A stretch of 46,057 bases of DNA from a virus: positions 1 through 46,057 of IMG/VR virus record IMGVR_UViG_3300034284_001116. One strand, given 5' to 3'. Numbering within the stretch: position 1 is the first letter of the stretch; each line of letters begins with the position of its first letter. Below the pieces are notes generated by a model. It saw nothing but the letters and a program-made list of their open reading frames with translations, did not search any database and was not told the origin of the DNA. A program made the position numbers and the translations under genes. Of this stretch, positions 39,915 through 46,057 are shown piece by piece.

Positions 39915-41297
39915 TTATTCTTCGTCATCGTTGTTATGAACGTTCCACTTGGATTTTAGAGCCTTTTTGACTTGATTTTCACCATCCATCATTTCATTCA
40001 AGATACTCATACCCTCACGGCTATTCTCCCCATAAATCTCAATATGACCACAACCAGCGTTCATCTTACTTGGGAATGTCAAACCATCTGGTCCGAAACG
40101 ATTCTTAATTACGTGGAATCGTGCAGTGTTCGCTTGTTTATCGTTAACTTTACGACTTAGACTCATAACGAAGTCAGCAGTCATAATTTTACGATAACTA
40201 TCAGCGATGTTGTTAGCCTGAATAATATCTTCATCCATAGCAGCACGATTACTCTGTGAAGCACTCCAAATAGGAACTTGTAATTCACCAGCTACACCAC
40301 GAAGCTCTTCATAAATACCTCCAGCTTCACTATAACTGTTACTATTACGTTCACTCTGCGATGGACGTAGAATATCTGCATAGTCAACAATAATCATATC
40401 GACTTTGGTACCTAGTACTGCCAATCGTTCACAATGAGCCTTAAGGCTATAAGCACTTACAGTTTTAATTGGGAAGTACTTGATCTTCAACTTACCAGGC
40501 ACATCAGCAATCTTCTGCTTTACGATGTCTACGTTGTTGCGAATGTTTTGGAAATCAATTCCAGTAAAACAAGCATCATATCGAAGACCCACATAGTTTT
40601 CATTCAATTCTAGAGTGAAGTGGACTACGTTCTTGCCTTGTTTCATAGCTTCAGCACCTAGCTTAGATAGTACCCAGCTCTTACCACTACCAGCACAAGC
40701 TGTAATAATACCCAATTCGCCAGCTGCCAATCCGCCATCCATAATGGTATCAACTTCTGCCCAATTGGTCTTGACACAATTACGACTCATTACACTCATA
40801 CGTTTTTCAACGTCTTCGGTATAATCGTGGCCGATATTACGTTCCATACCAGCTTTCATTGCGTGATCAACTACATTCTTGATCTTTTCGTATTGACCAA
40901 GTGCCAATAGGTCTGCACTTTCAATAATAGCATTCTTTAGTTTCTGATTTTTGCAGAATTCCAAGAACTGTTCTTTAACAAATTTCAAATCATTGTCGCT
41001 TACCTTTTGGTAAACTAACTTTAGATTGTCTACAATACTTCGTTTGAGAAGTTCATCATTTACTTCATCAACTTTAATTTTAAATACGGTTAAGGTTGGT
41101 AGATCTTTATATTCGTTAAAGTATTTAATACTTTCTTTTACAACCCACTTGTTTGCATCACTTTCAAAGAAGTCTACTTCGATAATATCGTTAATACGTT
41201 CAATAAATGAACGATCAGATATTAAGCACGAAATACACTTGATTTGAAAGTCACGGCCGTATTTTGTTAATGAATCAATTGCTTTTTTGTTTTCCAT
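39915..41297 (-). CDS. 41: Replicative DNA helicase (T4 gp41/DnaB-like)
   Basis: Hexameric 5'-3' helicase of superfamily 4 that opens the fork and works with primase. The 460-residue protein has an N-terminal helical domain, then the RecA-like core: Walker A ITACAGSGKSWV (198-209), VVHFTLELNENYVGLRYDA (motif 1a), VDMIIVDYADILRP (Walker B), QVPIWSASQSNRAA (motif 3) and ARFHVIKNRFGPDGLTF (motif 4 with arginine finger). The acidic tail ends in NNDDEE. Own promoter with a palindrome in its spacer. No primase gene (gp61) is seen in the window. Confidence 0.93.
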   Translation of the reverse strand: MENKKAIDSLTKYGRDFQIKCISCLISDRSFIERINDIIEVDFFESDANKWVVKESIKYFNEYKDLPTLTVFKIKVDEVNDELLKRSIVDNLKLVYQKVSDNDLKFVKEQFLEFCKNQKLKNAIIESADLLALGQYEKIKNVVDHAMKAGMERNIGHDYTEDVEKRMSVMSRNCVKTNWAEVDTIMDGGLAAGELGIITACAGSGKSWVLSKLGAEAMKQGKNVVHFTLELNENYVGLRYDACFTGIDFQNIRNNVDIVKQKIADVPGKLKIKYFPIKTVSAYSLKAHCERLAVLGTKVDMIIVDYADILRPSQSERNSNSYSEAGGIYEELRGVAGELQVPIWSASQSNRAAMDEDIIQANNIADSYRKIMTADFVMSLSRKVNDKQANTARFHVIKNRFGPDGLTFPSKMNAGCGHIEIYGENSREGMSILNEMMDGENQVKKALKSKWNVHNNDDEE

Positions 41298-41308
41298 AAG
41301 ATAACTCT

Positions 41309-41337
41309 ACTATACCACTGAATTCAGTAGTCTTCAA
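41309..41337 (-). promoter_or_regulatory. Promoter of the helicase gene with palindromic spacer
   Basis: Minus strand: -35 TTGAAG (41332-41337), 17-bp spacer ending in TGG, -10 TATAGT (41309-41314). The spacer contains the perfect 12-bp palindrome ACTGAATTCAGT (41317-41328), a possible operator. Eleven bases separate the -10 from the ATG at 41297. Confidence 0.6.
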
Positions 41338-41357
41338 CTTTTATTAACCGACATTTT

Positions 41358-42425
41358 TTATTCTACGAAACTATTTAATTTACCGAAACATTCATTGAGC
41401 CAAATGTGATAATTGGGGATATTATTCCACATTTTGTCTTCTGTAATTAGTTTAGAGAAACTAATTTTATCAATCTTCTTGACAGGAGTATTGATAATCT
41501 CTTCTACACGAAGTTGTGTAAAAGATTGAATTTGTGTATTATGTAACTGCATCAATTCATAATTACGTGCGAGTAATAACTTATTGTTTAATACAGTCTC
41601 ATAAATCTTGTATTTGTTTTTATTATTTTCTGAATAGTTGTATATCTGCTGTAAACACGATTGATCTTCGTTAGCAAGAAAAGGAAATGCTTTAACAACT
41701 CTTTTCAATCCAACTCCATCCAATCCAGGAATATTATCGCTGACATCACCTTCCATTACTCTGTATAAAATGAAGTTGTTACAAGTGATACCATATTCAT
41801 CCAATATTTCTTTGCATCCAAAAACTTTCTTCTTGGTAGGACTCCAGATTTTAATCTTGTCACTTGCCAACTGTAGGAAATCTTTATCTGTAGACATAAT
41901 GGTTACATTGCTGTCTTTAAAAGTATCTTTAGCCAGATAAGCAATTGTATCGTCTGCTTCTATTTGATCAATTGCCATAACTGTTACAGGCAATGTATCC
42001 AAATAATTTACAGTACGAATCAATTCTTTCTTAAAATTAACCGATTCAATTTGTGAAGAAGATAATTCTTCATAATTACGATTAAGTTTAATATCTGTCT
42101 TTCTGCCATTTTTGTAATCTGGATAAATCTTTCTACGTTTCTGACTACCACCTTTACCATCAAATACAATAATAACTCGGGTAGGAGAAAGCAATTTAAT
42201 TGCATATCCAATACTCTTCAGAAATCCAGCAATACCGCCGGTATGTAGTCCATCTTCGTTGAGTGAAGGAATAGCCATAAAACTTCTAATGTAAGTATTA
42301 AGGCCATCAACAAGGAGGATGTCAGAATTGGTAGACTTTTTAAGTCCTTCATTTCCAACACCCTCCTTGATGTTTTCAAACAAGGAGAACAGTTTTTTCT
42401 TTTCAGATGAACTGAATCCACTCAT
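41358..42425 (-). CDS. rnh: 5'-3' exonuclease / RNase H (T4 rnh, FEN family)
   Basis: Removes RNA primers and flaps from lagging-strand fragments. The 355-residue protein has the FEN acidic residues: LLVDGLNTYIR (Asp), IIVFDGKGGSQKRR (Asp), QIEADDTIA (Glu, Asp, Asp), MSTDKDFLQL (two Asp) and EGDVSDNIPGLDGVG (Asp residues plus the helix-hairpin-helix). It starts 4 bp after the uvsX stop and belongs to a uvsX-rnh unit. T4 rnh is shorter (305 residues); the extra length is mostly C-terminal. Confidence 0.92.
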   Translation of the reverse strand: MSGFSSSEKKKLFSLFENIKEGVGNEGLKKSTNSDILLVDGLNTYIRSFMAIPSLNEDGLHTGGIAGFLKSIGYAIKLLSPTRVIIVFDGKGGSQKRRKIYPDYKNGRKTDIKLNRNYEELSSSQIESVNFKKELIRTVNYLDTLPVTVMAIDQIEADDTIAYLAKDTFKDSNVTIMSTDKDFLQLASDKIKIWSPTKKKVFGCKEILDEYGITCNNFILYRVMEGDVSDNIPGLDGVGLKRVVKAFPFLANEDQSCLQQIYNYSENNKNKYKIYETVLNNKLLLARNYELMQLHNTQIQSFTQLRVEEIINTPVKKIDKISFSKLITEDKMWNNIPNYHIWLNECFGKLNSFVE

Positions 42426-42429
42426 GTTG

Positions 42430-43569
42430 TTATTCGTTGCCAGCAGTTTCTTCTTCTGTATCTACTACAGCATCCTCAACGATTTGACTATTAGGATCTT
42501 TGTACTTCATAATTACAGCATCACAAATCTTCAAGTAAATTTCTTCACCCAAAGCTTTGTCAGTCTGCATTGTGGTTACAAAGTCTTTGGATTGAAACTT
42601 CCATTCTGATCCATCGTCCTTCTTGTATGTGTAATAAGCACCACCTTGTTTAATTAGACCTTGTTCTTTTAGAACTTTAACCCAACTACCATAATCAGCA
42701 ATACCGCTATCAAAATAGATATCGAAATTTGCTTGACGTTGTGGCGGACCCATACGATTCTTCACAACAACAGCCTTACACTCATTACCGATGATTTCCT
42801 CACCCCTCTTGAGTTTGCCAGTGTTGTTAAGACGAACACGTACACTACAATGATAAGCAAGTGCTTTACCACCACTTACTACATACTTGTCACCAAATGC
42901 CATAGCATTTAGATTCTGACGCAATTGATTAGTGAATACAGTAAGAACCTTCTGACGACCAATCATAGTAGTAATCTTACGCATTGCTTTACTGATAATA
43001 ATTGATTTACCAGTAGCATAACCATCCTTACCATGATCACTCTCAAGTTCTGCCTTTGTTGATGCTGCTGCTACAGAATCAACAATGATTGTTAGAATAC
43101 GATCTTTGTTGCTCTTACGAACAATTGCGATCATCTTCTCCATCTGAGCAAAAATATCTTCAACGGTTTCACATTGAACATATAGTAACTTAGATAGATC
43201 TACTCCTAAACTCTTCCAGAATTCAGGTGCAGCTGCGTTTTCAGTATCAATTACTACCGCAACTCCACCTTTTCTTTGAGTGTCAGCAACAACGTGTGCA
43301 GAAACTAGACTTTTACCAGTTCCTTCCAATCCGTTGAATTCAATCATCTTACCAACAGGCAAACCTCCATGAGGACGGTTACTAATTGCTAGATCCAGAA
43401 TAGAAGAACCTGTACTAATCCAATCGCTGATTTCGGCAGGATTTTCTTGCTCATCTAAGAAATAAGCAATCTTACCGCCATCTTTGTTTGCTTTGTTTAG
43501 TTCATTTGCCAACAACTCAACTAATTCGTCTCGTTGTCCAGACTCTTTTGTAACATTCTTTTTTGCCAT
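42430..43569 (-). CDS. uvsX: RecA-like recombinase (T4 UvsX)
   Basis: Strand-exchange ATPase for recombination-dependent replication and repair. The 379-residue product has MIEFNGLEGTGKSLVSAHV as Walker A (G80-S87), a conserved glutamate in VVIDTENAA, Walker B ILTIIVDSVAA, and loop 2-like KVLTVFTNQLRQNL with the DNA-contacting QLR. The acidic C-terminus (VEDAVVDTEEETAGNE) is typical. It follows gp32 with a 59-bp gap that holds a strong hairpin. Confidence 0.95.
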   Translation of the reverse strand: MAKKNVTKESGQRDELVELLANELNKANKDGGKIAYFLDEQENPAEISDWISTGSSILDLAISNRPHGGLPVGKMIEFNGLEGTGKSLVSAHVVADTQRKGGVAVVIDTENAAAPEFWKSLGVDLSKLLYVQCETVEDIFAQMEKMIAIVRKSNKDRILTIIVDSVAAASTKAELESDHGKDGYATGKSIIISKAMRKITTMIGRQKVLTVFTNQLRQNLNAMAFGDKYVVSGGKALAYHCSVRVRLNNTGKLKRGEEIIGNECKAVVVKNRMGPPQRQANFDIYFDSGIADYGSWVKVLKEQGLIKQGGAYYTYKKDDGSEWKFQSKDFVTTMQTDKALGEEIYLKICDAVIMKYKDPNSQIVEDAVVDTEEETAGNE

Positions 43570-43585
43570 AACGTATATAACTAGA

Positions 43586-43617
43586 AAGCCGGTAGGGTAT
43601 AAAAACTCTACCGGCTT
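43586..43617. terminator. Perfect 10-bp hairpin between gp32 and uvsX
   Basis: AAGCCGGTAG (43586-43595) and CTACCGGCTT (43608-43617) pair perfectly around a 12-nt loop. The plus strand is followed by a T-rich run (ATTTTTATTTTTT). In the minus direction, that of the genes, only a short TTTC follows, so here it may act as a partial terminator or mRNA stabiliser. Confidence 0.6.
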
Positions 43618-43628
43618 ATTTTTATTTT

Positions 43629-44456
43629 TTAAGAGTTAAACAAATCATCAAATGCTTGTTCTACACTATCCTTACCTTTTGCTTTAGCAGCAGTTGGTGA
43701 AGACGGAGCTGGAACAGCCTTTGCTGGAACAGCAAATGGAGCGTCATCATCTCCGTCAGATGGTGCAGCTGCGGTTGGTACAGTTGCATCAGCTGATTCA
43801 GTATCTGGATTCAACCACTTATCCATAACTTCCTTAAGTTCTTCGTAAGAAAGTTCTGGGAATAGATCCAGAATATTTACTTGCGTCTTTAGTGCCTCAA
43901 GCAACTGTGAGTTCTTGGGATCAACAGCAACACTAACATTTGGTTTAACACGAATGCTGGTTTCTGGGAAACTAGCTCCGCCTTCAGCGGTCTTGAACTC
44001 CACAACGATATCACGACCATTGGTTAGATCGGTAATATCACCGAAGTCAGGATCACTGATGATGCTTAGAAGTTCTTGATAAACTTGCTTGCCAAATCCC
44101 CAGAACTTAACTCCTTCATGTTCTTCGCCACGTACAATTACAGGAGCAAATGTACGCATCTTTGGTTCCATCTTACGACCCATCTGCCAATCTTCCTTAG
44201 AACCAGTCTTCTTCAAACGGTTACTAAACTCAACGATTGGATCTGGACGACCAAAACTATCAGGAGACAGATAGGTCTTATTGTTGATGTTATAATGGAA
44301 CTTTAGTTCGATGAACGGGTTATCTGGTTCGTACTTATAAGGAACGATACGAACTACTTGTTTACCGGGCTTTGGTTTCCAAATCAAGTTAGATTTTTGA
44401 TTTGTGTTTGAAAGGGAGTTCAAACGACTCTTTAGCTTACTAATGTCTAATGCCAT
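43629..44456 (-). CDS. 32: ssDNA-binding protein (T4 gp32-like)
   Basis: Coats single-stranded DNA and recruits replication and recombination partners. The 275-residue protein keeps the gp32 signature: N-terminal KLKSRLNSLSN (cooperativity region), KPGKQVVRIVPYKYEPDNPFIELKFHYN, and TYLSPDSFGRPDPIVEF. The acidic C-terminal tail ends in VEQAFDDLFNS. Unlike T4 gp32, it has no cysteine at all, so the structural zinc site is absent. An Ala/Pro-rich linker precedes the tail. The G-free leader suggests that the protein controls its own translation, as in T4. Confidence 0.94.
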   Translation of the reverse strand: MALDISKLKSRLNSLSNTNQKSNLIWKPKPGKQVVRIVPYKYEPDNPFIELKFHYNINNKTYLSPDSFGRPDPIVEFSNRLKKTGSKEDWQMGRKMEPKMRTFAPVIVRGEEHEGVKFWGFGKQVYQELLSIISDPDFGDITDLTNGRDIVVEFKTAEGGASFPETSIRVKPNVSVAVDPKNSQLLEALKTQVNILDLFPELSYEELKEVMDKWLNPDTESADATVPTAAAPSDGDDDAPFAVPAKAVPAPSSPTAAKAKGKDSVEQAFDDLFNS

Positions 44457-44519
44457 AATTTATTTAATTGTTTAATTGTTAATTAGTTAATTATTTTAAC
44501 CGAATCACTCGACTCGGTT
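44457..44519 (-). promoter_or_regulatory. gp32 mRNA leader: stem-loop plus G-free tract (putative autoregulatory site)
   Basis: In the minus-strand mRNA, stem AACCGA / TCGGTT (44514-44519 and 44498-44503) with a 10-nt loop is followed by about 40 nt that contain no G and almost only A and U, down to the AUG at 44456. No Shine-Dalgarno is visible. T4 gp32 represses its own mRNA by nucleating on a folded element and coating the unstructured leader; this layout fits, but a pseudoknot could not be proven. Confidence 0.5.
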
Positions 44520-44530
44520 TATAACCAACC

Positions 44531-44560
44531 TAAAATCAGTGTACACTCGGTACAAACTGA
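44531..44560 (-). terminator. Possible terminator upstream of gp32
   Basis: Minus strand: arms TCAGT..GTAC (44550-44560, with a 2-nt bulge) and GTACACTGA (44536-44544) form a 9-pair stem with a 5-nt loop, then TTTTA (44531-44535). It lies about 20 bp after the stop of the gene at 44581-44973. Confidence 0.45.
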
Positions 44561-44580
44561 AATCAAGTCAAAAATATATA

Positions 44581-44973
44581 TCAAACTTCGGAGATAGAAA
44601 ACAGTTTTAATGGAACTATTTTTACACCAATTTCATTGGTCAAAATAATACTGTTTTTATATAAATCCCAATTTAATTGAAAACTTTTATCAAATGTGCC
44701 GTCATTTTCATCAGCAATTAACTTATTCATTGCGTTTAATGTATACAATGTATTTGTTTGCTTTTTACGATGTATGCTTATTGTTCCTTTATATCGATTA
44801 ACTTGTTCACGTTTTTCTACATTGAACGTTAGATATAATTCCCGAAGATTATTTTCGTTAGCAAATATAAAGATCTTATTATCAATCAATTTATATTGTT
44901 GTGGTATTTCATTCAATACGTCTGTATATTGACTACTATTGGAGAATGTACAAAGCAGTTGTTTTTGTATCAT
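44581..44973 (-). CDS. Hypothetical protein (130 aa)
   Basis: A 130-residue soluble protein, not recognised. The pattern of alternating hydrophobic residues (LLCTFSNSSQYTDVL, KIFIFANENNLRELYLTFNV, TISIHRKKQTNTLYTL) suggests a beta-rich fold. It overlaps the upstream gene by 4 bp, so the two are co-translated. Likely the last gene of an operon that enters from beyond the window edge. Confidence 0.65.
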   Translation of the reverse strand: MIQKQLLCTFSNSSQYTDVLNEIPQQYKLIDNKIFIFANENNLRELYLTFNVEKREQVNRYKGTISIHRKKQTNTLYTLNAMNKLIADENDGTFDKSFQLNWDLYKNSIILTNEIGVKIVPLKLFSISEV

Positions 44974-46057
44974 GGTATTTCAAATTCAAATTTACCGTCA
45001 ATTTCAGGTTCCATATCAAAATAATTTGCAAAATGTTCAAATCCCTTGTCTAAAATTTGTTTAACGGTAATTGATATTTTTATAACCATTCGTTTGAAAA
45101 ATTCTTTTATTTTGTTATAGAATACATTTAATGCACTCTTAGCGGACGCAGATAGATTTTTTACAAACTCTAAACTGTTTTGTACTACGTTTTTAAATTC
45201 GGCGCCTAAATTATTAATAAATGACATCAAACTTTCTTCTATTATTTGATTTTCCAATAGAAGATAATCAGTTTCGTCATATTGTTCTTTTAGGATGCCA
45301 ATTCTAAGTGATCCGCCACGTTCATTTCCTCTGTCACGTACACCGAATTTAATTTTATTATAGTTATCGTCGATGAATTCATCTACTGTGTAAACCAAAC
45401 AATCTCCTTGACAATCCCAAGTCATAATATGATCCGCTACACATTTTTCGCCAGCAGCAAATCTTTTTTCGCCGGTAGAAAATTCTCTCAACAATGCTTT
45501 TTTGTATTTATCTTCGGTAAAAATCTTATTTAATTCACCCAACATCTGTTGCATTTCTTTTTCTTCTATGTTGATGTCATTAACTGCATCTGGACTTTTA
45601 ATCAACGATATTAAGTTATTTACAGCTTCTTTGGTTTTCTTTTGATCACTAGTGGTTGATAGTGTAGTCAAATTTTTATTAATAACAGCTGCATGTTCAT
45701 AGTAAAATGACTTTTCCATTAAATGAGCAAGTGTCTCTGTAATATTTGCAACCATCTTGTTTTTAATATCTGGAAAGTCTTTCAATACTGCGGAAATTAC
45801 GGTTGTTAATTCTTTATGTTGTGAAGATGCTATTTGTGCTCCACCAGCTTTCTTTGCACTACATTTTATGTTACCATTAATAATTAAATCTGTTTTAGAT
45901 ATCTTTGATATACCCGCAAACTCTTCAGACAATTTACATCCAGATGATCCCAATATTTCTACAGCTTTAACCGGAGCACTAATTTCTTTGTATTTACCAC
46001 TTTTTAATTTATCAGCTATCTTTTTAGCAACTGTATTTTTTGATCCTTGTGGAGTAT
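44970..46057 (-). CDS. Unknown protein with possible PD-(D/E)XK-like block, 5' end outside window
   Basis: The frame is open to the window edge; the TTG at 45953 is probably not the true start, because the frame continues upstream with protein-like sequence (VAKKIADKLKSGKYKEISAPV). At least 362 residues are visible. The block ISKTDLIINGNIKCSAKKAGGAQIASS shows an Asp, then Lys and Gln spaced somewhat like a PD-(D/E)XK nuclease core, but the usual acidic residue before the Lys is missing. The C-terminal third is helical and basic (FYNKIKEFFKRMVIKISITVKQ). Function uncertain. Confidence 0.6.
   Translation of the reverse strand, partial: TPQGSKNTVAKKIADKLKSGKYKEISAPVKAVEILGSSGCKLSEEFAGISKISKTDLIINGNIKCSAKKAGGAQIASSQHKELTTVISAVLKDFPDIKNKMVANITETLAHLMEKSFYYEHAAVINKNLTTLSTTSDQKKTKEAVNNLISLIKSPDAVNDINIEEKEMQQMLGELNKIFTEDKYKKALLREFSTGEKRFAAGEKCVADHIMTWDCQGDCLVYTVDEFIDDNYNKIKFGVRDRGNERGGSLRIGILKEQYDETDYLLLENQIIEESLMSFINNLGAEFKNVVQNSLEFVKNLSASAKSALNVFYNKIKEFFKRMVIKISITVKQILDKGFEHFANYFDMEPEIDGKFEFEIP

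Overview
The window is a gene-dense, AT-rich (roughly one-third G+C by eye) segment of a large tailed phage of the T4 superfamily. The diagnosis rests on a T4-type replication and recombination set: B-family DNA polymerase (gp43), sliding clamp (gp45), clamp loader (gp44 and a displaced gp62), ssDNA-binding protein (gp32), UvsX recombinase, DnaB-type helicase (gp41), RNase H/FEN nuclease, class Ia ribonucleotide reductase NrdA/NrdB and a dNMP kinase. The CobS-like ATPase, NodU-type carbamoyltransferase and UV endonuclease recall aquatic T4-like phages. The host cannot be named from the sequence. No tRNA, CRISPR array, insertion sequence or integrase was seen, and no stretch over 300 bases lacks a gene.

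Layout. (1) 1-4205, minus strand: clamp loader (cut by the window edge), clamp, a small unknown protein and DNA polymerase. (2) 4247-7197, minus: four translationally overlapping genes ending in a NodU-family O-carbamoyltransferase. (3) 7255-26209, plus: a Cas4/RecB-like nuclease and a ribbon-helix-helix regulator with two palindromic boxes at its start, then a roughly 17-kb sugar cluster. It holds about a dozen known or probable glycosyltransferases (one split into two ORFs), nucleotide-sugar enzymes (epimerase, truncated UDP-sugar dehydrogenase, 4,6-dehydratase, RmlD-like reductase), three SAM methyltransferases and a dUTPase. (4) 26196-36304, mostly minus: dNMP kinase, gp62, small membrane and basic proteins, UvdE, a tail-fibre-like protein, a possible DUF4338/DruA-like protein, a likely winged-helix protein, a VWA/metallopeptidase-like protein with its MoxR/CobS-like ATPase, and a secreted repeat protein. 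(5) 36457-46057, minus: NrdB, NrdA, helicase, FEN nuclease, UvsX, gp32, and two unassigned genes, the last cut by the window edge.

Regulation. Ten promoter-like sequences of the host sigma70 type were found (-35 near TTGACA, 16-17 bp spacer, -10 TAnnnT). Six carry TGG directly before the -10, as in extended -10 promoters. At three genes (polymerase, UvdE, Cas4-like nuclease) exactly 6 bp separate the -10 from the ATG, which predicts leaderless mRNAs. Intrinsic terminators punctuate the minus strand, and two strong ones lie inside neighbouring coding sequences. The gp32 leader is G-free over about 40 nt behind a stem-loop, which fits autogenous translational control as in T4.

How the parts work together. 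Regions 1 and 5 plus gp62 and dNMP kinase form the replisome, recombination and dNTP supply. The sugar cluster and carbamoyltransferase look like a decoration pathway that makes and modifies a glycan on the cell surface, the virion or DNA; the target cannot be read from sequence.
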